The notes below the pieces were generated by a model, which had not been told where the DNA came from, did not search any database, and saw nothing but the letters and a program-made list of their open reading frames with translations. Positions 22,185-30,869 of a stretch of DNA of 34,734 bases are shown in pieces (position 1 is the stretch's first letter; every line of letters starts with the position of its first letter). Origin of the DNA: Peptoniphilus_A sp050943655 (lineage in GTDB: Bacteria; Bacillota; Clostridia; Tissierellales; Peptoniphilaceae); the NCBI RefSeq assembly GCF_050943655.1, contig NZ_JBMNPQ010000008.1, forward strand, positions 1 to 34,734, written 5' to 3'. The position numbers and the translations under genes are program-made.

Positions 22185-22613
22185 ATGTTAATTGGTGAAT
22201 ATAGACACAACCTCGATCCGAAAAGTCGAATTACAATTCCATCAAAATTTAGAGAAGACTTGTCTATATTTGTCATGACAAAAGGTCTTGATAACTGCTT
22301 GTTTTTATATCCAAAAGATCAGTGGGAAAAGATTGAGAACAAGTTAAAAGAACTCCCAATGACGAATAAAGCTGTTAGATCTTTTGTGAGAACTTTTTTC
22401 TCAGGTGCAGTCGATTGCACTCTAGATAAGCAGGGAAGAATTTTGGTTCCAGAGAATCTACGCACTTATGCAGGGCTAGAAGATAAATGTGTGATTATAG
22501 GTCTTGCCAACAGAGCTGAAATATGGTCAGAAGATAATTGGAACTCTTATAACGAAGAAGAGGCTCTTTCTTATGAAGAGTTGGCAGAAAAAATGTCGGA
22601 GCTAGGGATATAA
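22185..22613 (+). CDS. mraZ: Transcriptional regulator MraZ
   Basis: A 142-aa regulator with two AbrB/MraZ-fold half-domains. The first is MLIGEYRHNLDPKSRITIPSKFRE (1-24); the second starts at GAVDCTLDKQGRILVPENLR (about 70-90). In other bacteria it forms a ring-shaped oligomer that binds 10-bp repeats before its own gene and controls the division cluster. An in-frame GTG lies at 22173, but the family N-terminus M(L/F)xGEYxHxLDxKxR fixes the start at ATG 22185. No Shine-Dalgarno is found in the 12 bases before it; the nearest strong one, AGGTGGG (22131-22137), is 47 nt upstream and fits another ATG. It is the first gene of the dcw cluster, and its stop abuts the rsmH start. Confidence 0.93.
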   Translation: MLIGEYRHNLDPKSRITIPSKFREDLSIFVMTKGLDNCLFLYPKDQWEKIENKLKELPMTNKAVRSFVRTFFSGAVDCTLDKQGRILVPENLRTYAGLEDKCVIIGLANRAEIWSEDNWNSYNEEEALSYEELAEKMSELGI

Positions 22614-23573
22614 ATGGATTTTGTACACAAAAGTGTTTTATTAGATGAAACAATAGATGGTTTAAATATCAGAAAAAATAAAATATATCTTGACGGGACA
22701 CTAGGTGGAGCAGGGCACAGCTTTGAAATTTGCAAAAGACTTGACAATACAGGGCTTTTAATCGGAATTGATCAAGACATACGCGCTATAGAAAAGTCAA
22801 AAGAAAAATTAAAAGAATTTAGCAATGTGAAATTCTTTAACTATAACTATGTGGATTTTGAAAGAGCTCTTGATGAACTAGAAATAGATAAGATTGATGG
22901 CGTGCTTTTAGATTTAGGTGTTTCTTCATACCAATTTGACAATCCAGAGAGGGGATTTTCTTACAGATTTGATGCACCACTTGATATGAGAATGAATAAA
23001 GATACTGATATCAGTGCAAAAGATATTGTAAATACATATTCTGAAGAAGACCTAAAGAGGATTATTTCCGAGTATGGTGAAGAAAAGTGGGCAGCTCGTA
23101 TAGCTAAATTTATTGTCGCTAAGAGAAAAGAAAAAAGTATTGAGACAACTTTTGATTTGGTTGATGTGATTAAAAGTGCAATTCCATCTAGTGCAAGACG
23201 AGACGGGCCTCATCCAGCCAAAAGGACATTTCAGGCACTTAGAATTGAAACTAATAAGGAACTTGACGTATTAAAAGATTCTATTTATAAATTTGTTGAT
23301 CACTTAAATGTTGGTGGAAGAATTGCAATTATTTCCTTCCACTCGCTAGAAGATAGAATCGTAAAAGAAGCATTTAAGTATTTAGAGAAGGACTGTATAT
23401 GTCCTCCAGAATATCCAGTTTGTAAATGTGATAAGAAGCAAGAAGTTAAAATTATTACCAGAAAACCTATTACAGCTTCTAAAGAAGAACTTAAAGTAAA
23501 CAACAGATCGCATTCTGCAAAACTTCGAATTGCAGAAAAAATCGAGGTAAAAAATGAAAAAAAGTACAGATAG
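22614..23573 (+). CDS. rsmH: 16S rRNA (cytosine-1402-N4)-methyltransferase
   Basis: An S-adenosylmethionine-dependent enzyme (formerly MraW), 319 aa, which N4-methylates C1402 of 16S rRNA near the P site. The start HKSVLLDETIDGL, the SAM motif YLDGTLGGAGHS (near 25-36), GIDQDIRAI near 55, GVLLDLGVSSYQFDNPERGFSYRFDAPLDMRM (near 98-128), HPAKRTFQALRIETNKEL (near 200-217) and IISFHSLEDRIVK near 243 are all standard. The Cys-rich segment CICPPEYPVCKCDKK near 265 is also usual in Firmicute members. ATG 22614 immediately follows the mraZ stop. The last 20 bases overlap the next gene. Confidence 0.95.
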   Translation: MDFVHKSVLLDETIDGLNIRKNKIYLDGTLGGAGHSFEICKRLDNTGLLIGIDQDIRAIEKSKEKLKEFSNVKFFNYNYVDFERALDELEIDKIDGVLLDLGVSSYQFDNPERGFSYRFDAPLDMRMNKDTDISAKDIVNTYSEEDLKRIISEYGEEKWAARIAKFIVAKRKEKSIETTFDLVDVIKSAIPSSARRDGPHPAKRTFQALRIETNKELDVLKDSIYKFVDHLNVGGRIAIISFHSLEDRIVKEAFKYLEKDCICPPEYPVCKCDKKQEVKIITRKPITASKEELKVNNRSHSAKLRIAEKIEVKNEKKYR

Positions 23574-23958
23574 AATCACAAAAAAAAGATATAATGTAAG
23601 AAGAAATAAAATTCAAAATAAGCCTTTTATGTTTACAATGATTATTGTGGCAGTTGTACTTATTTCTGTTATAGCAATGTATTCACAAGTTGCTTCTTTG
23701 GATAGACAAATTTTGGCACAACAAACTAAGATAGATGAACTTACGAAAGTTAAAAATTCACTTGCTGGAGAAGTCAAAGGTATTAGATCTTCTGCACAAG
23801 TAGCAGATGAAGCTATGTATAGACTTGGGATGGTCTATCCTAAAGAAAATCAAATAGTATATGTAGATTCAAGCGAAGAGAAAAAAGTTGGAGATATTAA
23901 CTACAATGTATTCTTAAGTCCAATTGTCTCTGTTTTGAGATCTTTTACTAAAGATTAG
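23554..23958 (+). CDS. ftsL: FtsL-like cell division protein
   Basis: A 134-aa bitopic membrane protein. A basic cytoplasmic N-terminus (KKSTDRITKKRYNVRRNK) is followed by one membrane segment (about 30-47, MFTMIIVAVVLISVIAMY). A short coiled coil comes next (LDRQILAQQTKIDELTKVKNSL, about 52-73), then a Gly/Pro-containing outer part with the family-like DEAMYRLGMVYPKENQIVYV. FtsL/DivIC-type proteins recruit and activate the FtsW-PBP synthase. Sequence similarity in this family is always low; position between rsmH and the PBP gene is the main evidence for FtsL. The extra 35 C-terminal residues beyond the usual end are not recognised. It overlaps rsmH by 20 nt. Confidence 0.85.
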   Translation: MKKSTDRITKKRYNVRRNKIQNKPFMFTMIIVAVVLISVIAMYSQVASLDRQILAQQTKIDELTKVKNSLAGEVKGIRSSAQVADEAMYRLGMVYPKENQIVYVDSSEEKKVGDINYNVFLSPIVSVLRSFTKD

Positions 23959-23970
23959 GAGGATCATTAA

Positions 23971-26373
23971 TTGAGAAATTTAAATGATAGAGCTAGAAAT
24001 AAAAAATTTAAAAATAAACTTAGAAAGTCCAATAAGTCTATTTTTCTATTTTTTATTGTTCTAGCTCTTTTATTTGCAGCACTTATATTTAGATTATTTT
24101 ATATACAAATTGTTCAGTCAGATGAACTTACTATATCGGCACTTAATCAACTTACAAGAACTGAAGTAATAAATTCTAAAAGAGGAACGATTTACGATAG
24201 AAATAAAAAAGAACTTGCAGTAAATGTTACGCGCACTAATATTTTCTACAATACAGAAGTTTTGGAACAGGCAAAAAAGGAACCAAATGCAGATTTTAAA
24301 AAGAGAAGAGATGCTCTTTTTGATGAAGATGCAAAGTTAATAGCCTCAGTTCTTGGAGAAAAAACTTCAGATATCCGTAAAAAGATGAAGGGCGAGAAAG
24401 TAGTAAGAATTGCTTCTAATGTGGATAGGGCAAAGGCAAAAGAATTAAAAGATTTGCGTACAAAGGTAATGGAAGAGAACAAGAAAAAGAAAAACTCTAA
24501 AGTAAATTTATACGGACTATCTTTTGATGATGTAACTCGCAGGTTCTATCCGTTTAATAATTTGGCATCATATATAATTGGTTTTACAAATGACGAAAAT
24601 GTAGGCCAATACGGAATAGAGGCAAGTTATGATGAAGAACTTACTGGTATTCCTGGAAAGAATGTCGCTTTAAAGGACAATGCTTTTAATAAAATTCCTT
24701 TAACTGATGAAGAAACTTATGCACCAACAGAAGGCTACTCTGTCGAATTATCGATAGATGCAAATATACAACAGTTCGCAGAGAATGCTGCACAAAAAGC
24801 AAAAGAGGAAAATGAAGCTAAATTCGTATCTATCATTGTTCAGGACACAATGACAGGCGAAATTTTGGCAATGACAACTAAAGATGATTACAACTTAAAC
24901 AGTCCAAAAGATCCCATTAACGATGAACAAAAAGAAAAATGGGAAAAGTACACAAGTAAAGAAAAACAAGACATTTGGTATTCAAATTGGAGAGATTTTA
25001 ATGTAAACGACCAATATGAACCTGGTTCAACATTTAAACTTATAACAGCAGCTGCTGCAATAGAGCAGAATAAAGCGCAGCCTAACTCTATGTTTGTGTG
25101 CAATGGCTCAATGAGAATTGGCGATAAGACTCTAACATGTACATCACATCAAAGGGGAGCAAAGTCACTAAAAGATGCCATAGCTCAGTCGTGCAACATG
25201 ACAATGGTTCAAGTTGGCGAAAGACTTGGAAGCGAAGAGTTTTTAAAATACATCGATGCCTTTGGTTTTGGTAAAAAAACTGGCATTGAACTTTATGGAG
25301 AATCTTTGGGGATAGTGCCAAGAGATCCGAATGCAATTCCACAAATAACACTTGCAACAATGAGTTATGGACACTCAGTAGCTGTTACTCCACTTCAACT
25401 TGTAAATGCAGTGAGTGCAATAACTAATGGAGGTTATTTAAATAAACCGACTCTTGTAAAAGAAATTATTGACGCCAATGGCAATATTGTCGAGAAGAAG
25501 AAAACAGAAATGAAAAGGAGAGTAATTTCTGAAGATACATCAAATAAAATGAAGTCAATGATGAAGGAAGTTGTCACAAACGGTACTGGTAAACAGGCAG
25601 CTGTTCCAGGCTATATAGTTGGAGGAAAATCTGGTACTGCAAATATTGCAACTCCTACAGGTTATCTTGATGCTTATAACTCATCTTTTGTTGGAGTGGC
25701 ACCACTTAATGATCCAAAGCTTACAGTACTTGTTGTGGTAAACAGTCCTAAGAAAGCAATCCTTGGAGGTGCCGTAGCTGCACCAGTTGTTCAAGAAGTA
25801 TTGTCACAATCACTAAACTATCTTGGAGTTCCTAAAACTGAAGAAGTTGAAGAAAAAGATGAATATGTAACCGTACCAAATGTATACGGAAAATTAATAG
25901 ACGATGCTGGAAGAATGATAATCGACTCAGGACTTAGATTTAACACTGGTCCAAATGAAATTTCAGATTATGCAGTTGTGCTAAGTCAAAATCCAGACGC
26001 AGGCTCTTCTGTTTTAAAAGACTCAATAATAGACCTTGCAGTTAACAATAATGATGGGGATACTTTAGTAGTTCCTGATTTTAGCAAAAAGTCCAAAAAT
26101 CAAGTTCAATCTATTTTAAATTCCCTAAATTTAGAGTATAATATCAAAGGTGACGGTGACTACATTTCTCAATCACCGCGAGCAGGCGAAAAAATAGACG
26201 TCGGCGGCACTGTTACAATTAATTATTCTGAACGTGTAAAAGAAAATGACACTGAAGATAATGAAAACAAAAATAATGTAAATAAACAAGAAAACAATAC
26301 AAATAACACAAATAAAGATAAAAAAAATAATAAAGAAAATAAAAATATCAATAATAAAGACATTGATAAATAA
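23971..26373 (+). CDS. ftsI: Class B penicillin-binding protein with two PASTA domains (FtsI/SpoVD/PBP2x type)
   Basis: A septal peptidoglycan transpeptidase of 800 aa. One membrane anchor (about 21-45) is followed by the pedestal with KRGTIYDRN near 71-79. The transpeptidase domain carries Ser353 in STFK (353-356), SCN at 407-409 and KSGT at 553-556, all intact. PASTA 1 is about 630-690 and PASTA 2 about 694-755, each starting with VPN or VPD. The last 42 residues are an Asn/Lys/Asp-rich low-complexity tail outside the membrane. The start is TTG 23971, 8 nt after AGGAGG (23957-23962); no ATG fits. SpoVD and FtsI cannot be separated by sequence alone; as the only class B PBP in the cluster, FtsI is favoured. 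murE and murF, often next, are missing. Confidence 0.93.
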   Translation: MRNLNDRARNKKFKNKLRKSNKSIFLFFIVLALLFAALIFRLFYIQIVQSDELTISALNQLTRTEVINSKRGTIYDRNKKELAVNVTRTNIFYNTEVLEQAKKEPNADFKKRRDALFDEDAKLIASVLGEKTSDIRKKMKGEKVVRIASNVDRAKAKELKDLRTKVMEENKKKKNSKVNLYGLSFDDVTRRFYPFNNLASYIIGFTNDENVGQYGIEASYDEELTGIPGKNVALKDNAFNKIPLTDEETYAPTEGYSVELSIDANIQQFAENAAQKAKEENEAKFVSIIVQDTMTGEILAMTTKDDYNLNSPKDPINDEQKEKWEKYTSKEKQDIWYSNWRDFNVNDQYEPGSTFKLITAAAAIEQNKAQPNSMFVCNGSMRIGDKTLTCTSHQRGAKSLKDAIAQSCNMTMVQVGERLGSEEFLKYIDAFGFGKKTGIELYGESLGIVPRDPNAIPQITLATMSYGHSVAVTPLQLVNAVSAITNGGYLNKPTLVKEIIDANGNIVEKKKTEMKRRVISEDTSNKMKSMMKEVVTNGTGKQAAVPGYIVGGKSGTANIATPTGYLDAYNSSFVGVAPLNDPKLTVLVVVNSPKKAILGGAVAAPVVQEVLSQSLNYLGVPKTEEVEEKDEYVTVPNVYGKLIDDAGRMIIDSGLRFNTGPNEISDYAVVLSQNPDAGSSVLKDSIIDLAVNNNDGDTLVVPDFSKKSKNQVQSILNSLNLEYNIKGDGDYISQSPRAGEKIDVGGTVTINYSERVKENDTEDNENKNNVNKQENNTNNTNKDKKNNKENKNINNKDIDK

Positions 26374-26401
26374 TGAAAGAAATAACTAGACTGGAGATAA
26401 G

Positions 26402-27352
26402 ATGAATTATTTTATTATAATTGCAATGGGCATTGTATTTTCCCTAATTTTTGGAAAAATATACATTCCATTGCTTAAAAGATTGCATGCAGGACAAAGT
26501 ATTCGTGAAGATGGACCTAAGTCTCACTTAGTTAAGAGTGGGACACCGACAATTGGTGGAATTATATTTTTAACTTCTGTGATTTTAACAACATTAATAG
26601 CTAAAAATTTTAAATTATCAGTTGTCATGATACTTTTCTCAACACTTGGCTTTGGACTTGTCGGTTTTATCGATGACTACATTAAAGTTGTTAAAAAGAG
26701 AAATTTAGGTTTAAGAGCATACCAAAAGCTAGCTTTACAAATCTTAGTAACTGTAATACTTCTCGTATATCAATACAATTCATCTAATTTCCAAACAGAT
26801 TTGTATATACCGTTTTTAAAAGATTATTATTCTTTTGGGTGGTTCTATGTTCCGTTTATTCTATTTGTAGTAGTTGGAACAGTAAATTCTGTAAACTTAA
26901 CAGACGGACTTGATGGATTATCTTCAAGTGTTACAATTATTGCTCTTGGATTTTTTGCAGTATGCTCTGTAAAATTTAATAGACCAGAGATTGCGTTTTT
27001 CTGTGTTGCACTTATGGGTGCTTTAATTGGATTTTTATTCTTCAACAAATATCCAGCTAAGGTTTTTATGGGTGATACAGGTTCTCTTGCACTAGGTGGT
27101 GCAATATCTGCAATAGCTGTTTTGTTAAATATTCCGCTAATACTTCCAATTGCGGGAGGAATTTATTTTATAGAGACACTATCTGTAATAATTCAAGTTA
27201 TTAGCTTTAAGACGAGAGGCAAACGTGTATTTTTAATGTCACCGCTACATCATCATTTTGAACATAAGGGATGGCATGAAAGAAAAGTAGTATATGTATT
27301 TTGCACAGTAGAACTTATTCTTTGTGTAATTTCATACTTTATCTTATTTTAG
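26402..27352 (+). CDS. mraY: Phospho-N-acetylmuramoyl-pentapeptide transferase
   Basis: An integral membrane enzyme, 316 aa, that moves phospho-MurNAc-pentapeptide from UDP to undecaprenyl phosphate, giving lipid I. About ten membrane segments are evident. Conserved blocks include GPKSHLVKSGTPTIGG near 37-53, FIDDYIKVVKKRNLGL near 90-105 (the catalytic DD pair), NLTDGLDGL near 164-172, FMGDTGSLALGG near 222-233 and PLHHHFEHKGW near 282-292. GGAGATAAG precedes ATG 26402. The gene lies 28 nt after the PBP gene and 8 nt before murD, so the precursor genes are in one transcript. Confidence 0.96.
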   Translation: MNYFIIIAMGIVFSLIFGKIYIPLLKRLHAGQSIREDGPKSHLVKSGTPTIGGIIFLTSVILTTLIAKNFKLSVVMILFSTLGFGLVGFIDDYIKVVKKRNLGLRAYQKLALQILVTVILLVYQYNSSNFQTDLYIPFLKDYYSFGWFYVPFILFVVVGTVNSVNLTDGLDGLSSSVTIIALGFFAVCSVKFNRPEIAFFCVALMGALIGFLFFNKYPAKVFMGDTGSLALGGAISAIAVLLNIPLILPIAGGIYFIETLSVIIQVISFKTRGKRVFLMSPLHHHFEHKGWHERKVVYVFCTVELILCVISYFILF

Positions 27353-27360
27353 GTGGTACT

Positions 27361-28677
27361 ATGTTAGAAAATAAAAATATTTTAATTATGGGCATGGGAG
27401 TTACTGGAAAATCAGCTTTAAGATTTTTGTCAAACTATCCCTGCAAAGTATATGTGTACGACGAGAATTTAGAAACAGGCAAAAACATTAAAGAAGATTT
27501 TGTGATATTTAAAGAAGAAGATTTAGATAAAATCGATTTAATAATAAAGAGCCCTGGCATTTATCCTTTCCACGACATTCTTAAAAAGGCAAGAGAGCTT
27601 GGTATAGAAATTATATCTGACATTGAACTTAGCTATAGATTTTTAAATAGCAAAAACATCATTGCAATTACTGGGACAAATGGAAAGACAACAACTACAA
27701 CTGTAGTTAAAAATATTCTATCAAGAGTTAGAAAAACTTATGATGTTGGAAATATTGGAAATGGAATTTTAGACATAACTAGAGAAGTAAAAGATGGCGA
27801 CTGTGTTGTAATAGAAGCATCTTCTTTTCAACTTGAAGACACGAAAGAATTTAAACCTCATATTGCACTTTTAACTTATGTGACAAGCGATCACTTAGAT
27901 TGGCACGGAAGTGTAGAAAATTATGTAAATGCTAAATTTAAAATATTTGCAAATCAAGATGAAAATGACTTTGCAATTTTAAATTATAAAGATAAAGACA
28001 TGGAGCAAGCAAAAAACATAAAAGCAGATAAATATTTCTTCTCCATAGAACCCTTTGATGGAAAAGGTACTTATGTAAAAGATAATGCAATCTTCTTTAG
28101 CGATGGGAATGTAACTGAAAAAGTTATTGATGTCTCTGATATAAAGATTCCTGGCGAGCACAATATTAAAAATATAATGGGCGCGATTATTATTTCAAAA
28201 TTACTTGGAGTAGATAATGAAATAATAGCCGAGGCGATAAAATCTTTTTCTGGCGTAGAACACAGGATTGAATACGTTTCTGAAGTTAAAAATGTTAAAT
28301 TTTATAACGATTCTAAGGGAACAAATCCAGACTCAACAGAAGTTGCTATTAAGGCAATGGATGGAAATGTAATATTAATTGCTGGCGGCTATGATAAAGG
28401 CGCAAGCTTTGATACTATGATTAAAAATACAAAGGATAAATTAAAAGTCTTAATACTTTTTGGGCAAACTGCACCAAAGATTTCAGAAGTTTGCAAAAAA
28501 GAGAATATAGATTTTTATATAGTAAAAGATTTAAACAAAGCAGTTGAACTATCCTATAATCTATCAGAAGATGGCGACGATGTATTATTCTCACCAGCTT
28601 GTGCATCATGGGATATGTATCACGATTATGAAGAGCGTGGCAGACATTTTAAAAATATTGTTAAAGAGTTGATATAA
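27361..28677 (+). CDS. murD: UDP-N-acetylmuramoyl-L-alanine--D-glutamate ligase
   Basis: The cytosolic Mur ligase of 438 aa that adds D-Glu to UDP-MurNAc-L-Ala with ATP. The N-terminal Rossmann domain shows ILIMGMGVTGKSALRFL and the SPGI motif (SPGIYPF near 67). The ATPase core has the P-loop ITGTNGKTTTTT (about 101-112), EASSFQLED near 152 and HLDWHGS near 180. The C-terminal domain has YNDSKGTNPDST near 300 and LIAGGYDKG near 326, then LFSPACASWDMYHDYEERG. The open frame extends back to 27301, but AGGTGG at 27351-27356 sets ATG 27361. It overlaps ftsW by one base (TAATG). Confidence 0.96.
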   Translation: MLENKNILIMGMGVTGKSALRFLSNYPCKVYVYDENLETGKNIKEDFVIFKEEDLDKIDLIIKSPGIYPFHDILKKARELGIEIISDIELSYRFLNSKNIIAITGTNGKTTTTTVVKNILSRVRKTYDVGNIGNGILDITREVKDGDCVVIEASSFQLEDTKEFKPHIALLTYVTSDHLDWHGSVENYVNAKFKIFANQDENDFAILNYKDKDMEQAKNIKADKYFFSIEPFDGKGTYVKDNAIFFSDGNVTEKVIDVSDIKIPGEHNIKNIMGAIIISKLLGVDNEIIAEAIKSFSGVEHRIEYVSEVKNVKFYNDSKGTNPDSTEVAIKAMDGNVILIAGGYDKGASFDTMIKNTKDKLKVLILFGQTAPKISEVCKKENIDFYIVKDLNKAVELSYNLSEDGDDVLFSPACASWDMYHDYEERGRHFKNIVKELI

Positions 28678-29789
28678 TGAATATCAAAAAAGAATTAAAA
28701 AAAGTTGATTTACCTTTATTAATAGCTACAATTTTACTTTTAATTATTGGAATTGTTGCCGTTACATCGGCATCATTTCCTACTGCAAAAAAATACGACT
28801 ACAACAGCTTTCATTATGCTATTAGACAGGCAGTTTTCCTTGTAATGGGAATAATTGCCTTAATTTTTATATTGAAAGTGCCAAGAAATGTTTTGTATAA
28901 AAATATAGATTGGATTTTTGTACTTTCATTAATGCTAATAGGTCTACTTTGGACGCCGGCTGGTGTTAAAGTCTATGGACAGGCCAGATGGTTAAGGATT
29001 CCTGGAGTAGGGATACTGTTTCAACCGTCAGATATTTTAAAGGTCACTTCAATTGTATTTTTTGCCAAGTATTTGTCTAAAAATATAAATAAACTTAAAG
29101 ATCCAGTGGTATTTATTAAAATATTGGCAATTCTTGGAATATCTGTTGTTCCAGTAATGATAAAGGACTTCTCTACAGCCGTTGTAATTGGTATTTCTTT
29201 ATTTGCAATGCTTGTGTGTGCAGGTCTTAATAAAAAACAATTTGGAGTATTGGTGCTTCTTGGAGCTATACTTGTTGCCATAATGCTTACAAACGAGGAC
29301 TACTATTATAGAATCAAGAGAATTCTCGGTTTTGTATCTGATTCAACAGACTATTTATCAGCTGACCTTTATCAAGCAAGACAATCACTATATGCTTTTG
29401 CATTAGGTGGTTACACTGGAGTAGGACTGTTTAGATCAAGACAAAAATATACAAACTTGCCACAGGCATACACTGACTTTATTTATTCTGTAATTGCAGA
29501 AGAATTTGGCCTAATTGGTTGTATGCTAGTTTTGATTTTATTTGTGGTTTATATATATAGAGGTTATATAATAGCAGTTAAGACAACTAACTATTTTGAC
29601 AAATTGACAGCTGTTGGAATTACAACTTTTATAGGTATACAAGCTTTCTTTAACATGGGCGTTGCGGCTAAACTTTTGCCGGTAACAGGAATCACACTTC
29701 CGTTTATATCTTATGGTGGTTCGGCTCTTATTATGGCAATAGCTTCGACAGCAATTTTACTTAAAATATCAGCAGGAGGTAAAAATTGA
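28677..29789 (+). CDS. ftsW: SEDS-family peptidoglycan glycosyltransferase FtsW
   Basis: A polytopic membrane protein of 370 aa that polymerises lipid II at the septum together with the class B PBP. About ten membrane segments can be followed from LPLLIATILLLIIGIVAVTSAS to the C-terminus. SEDS landmarks are GARWLRIPG-like QARWLRIPGVGILFQPSDILK near 101-121, YQARQSLYAFALGGYTGVGLFRSRQKYTNLPQAYTDFIYSVIAEEFG near 229-275 (it contains the catalytic-site Asp region of the family) and GITLPFISYGGSALI near 339-353. FtsW rather than RodA or SpoVE is chosen from position between murD and murG. It shares TTGA with murG. Confidence 0.93.
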   Translation: MNIKKELKKVDLPLLIATILLLIIGIVAVTSASFPTAKKYDYNSFHYAIRQAVFLVMGIIALIFILKVPRNVLYKNIDWIFVLSLMLIGLLWTPAGVKVYGQARWLRIPGVGILFQPSDILKVTSIVFFAKYLSKNINKLKDPVVFIKILAILGISVVPVMIKDFSTAVVIGISLFAMLVCAGLNKKQFGVLVLLGAILVAIMLTNEDYYYRIKRILGFVSDSTDYLSADLYQARQSLYAFALGGYTGVGLFRSRQKYTNLPQAYTDFIYSVIAEEFGLIGCMLVLILFVVYIYRGYIIAVKTTNYFDKLTAVGITTFIGIQAFFNMGVAAKLLPVTGITLPFISYGGSALIMAIASTAILLKISAGGKN

Positions 29790-30865
29790 GATATATACTA
29801 TCAGGTGGTGGAACTGGAGGTCATATCTATCCAGCTCTTGCTATTGGAGAAGAAATAAAAAAACAAGATGAGACTGCCAAAATCTTGTATGTTGGCAAGA
29901 AGGGGTCACTGGAAGAAGAGTTAGCAACTAAATATGGATTTGAATTTCAAGGAATAGATATTTCAGGATTGCCAAGAAAAAAATTAAATAAAGAGACAAT
30001 CGTAACGATGTTTGATTTATTTAAAGGATTAAATCAAGCTGGCAAAATTTTAAAGAAGTTCAAACCAAATATTGTAATTGGTACTGGAGGTTATGTATGT
30101 GCTCCAATAGTTTATAAGGCGCAGCAATACAATATAAAGACTGTAGTTCAAGAGCAAAATGCATACCCAGGAAAGACTAATAGAATTTTGGCGAGAAAGG
30201 CAGATCTAGTATTTATTAATTTTAAAGAGGCCGAAGAATATTTAAATAACAAAAATATAATCTATGTAGGTAATCCTATTAGAGATGACTTTACTCACAT
30301 AGATAGAGAAAAATCCAGAAGAAAACTTGGGATTTCTGAAAGCGAAAAGTTTGTATTTTCCTTTGGAGGAAGCGGCGGTCAAGAGTCAACTAACGACGCC
30401 ATGATAGAAATTCTAAATAAATACGATGAGCTTCCATTTAAGCTTGTTCATGTAACTGGTAGAGAACATTATGATTATTTCATGGAAAAAGTAGAAAAAC
30501 TGCCAAAAGGTGTTGAAGTTTTTGACTACACTCATCATGTGTCAGATTACTTATCTAGTGCTGATCTTGTGATTGCATCGTCTTCAGCAATGACTTTAGC
30601 AGAAATTTCGGCAGTAGGTCTTTGTACTATACTAATACCAAAAGCATATACAGCGGGTAACCATCAATACTATAATGCCATGTCCTATTACAATATGGGT
30701 GCAAGTGAAGTCATAGAAGAAAAGGATTTAGACGGAGAAATTTTATATAGTCATATTAATGATTTATTAGAAGATGACGATAGAAGAAACACTATGGCAA
30801 AAAATTCAAAGAAACTTGCAAGCCCTGGAGCAGTATCTGAAATTGTTGATATTATGACAAAGTGA
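29786..30865 (+). CDS. murG: UDP-GlcNAc:lipid I N-acetylglucosaminyltransferase MurG
   Basis: A peripheral membrane GT-B enzyme, 359 aa, converting lipid I to lipid II. The N-terminal glycine loop SGGGTGGHIYPALAIGEE (6-23) is exact. VIGTGGYVCAPIVYKA near 97-112, EQNAYPGKTNR near 125-135, GNPIRDDF, the second G loop FSFGGSGGQES near 191-201 and the donor-site ASSSAMTLAEISAVG near 265-279 and HQYYNA near 294 are all present. The start is TTG 29786, overlapping the ftsW stop, with GGAGGT at 29775-29780. murC and murB, which often follow, are not here; ftsQ comes directly. Confidence 0.96.
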   Translation: MRYILSGGGTGGHIYPALAIGEEIKKQDETAKILYVGKKGSLEEELATKYGFEFQGIDISGLPRKKLNKETIVTMFDLFKGLNQAGKILKKFKPNIVIGTGGYVCAPIVYKAQQYNIKTVVQEQNAYPGKTNRILARKADLVFINFKEAEEYLNNKNIIYVGNPIRDDFTHIDREKSRRKLGISESEKFVFSFGGSGGQESTNDAMIEILNKYDELPFKLVHVTGREHYDYFMEKVEKLPKGVEVFDYTHHVSDYLSSADLVIASSSAMTLAEISAVGLCTILIPKAYTAGNHQYYNAMSYYNMGASEVIEEKDLDGEILYSHINDLLEDDDRRNTMAKNSKKLASPGAVSEIVDIMTK

Positions 30866-30869
30866 TTTT

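Noticed and set aside
27301..27360. N-terminal extension of murD overlapping mraY
   Set aside because: The first 20 codons read the mraY end in another frame. AGGTGG and ATG 27361 give the family N-terminus.
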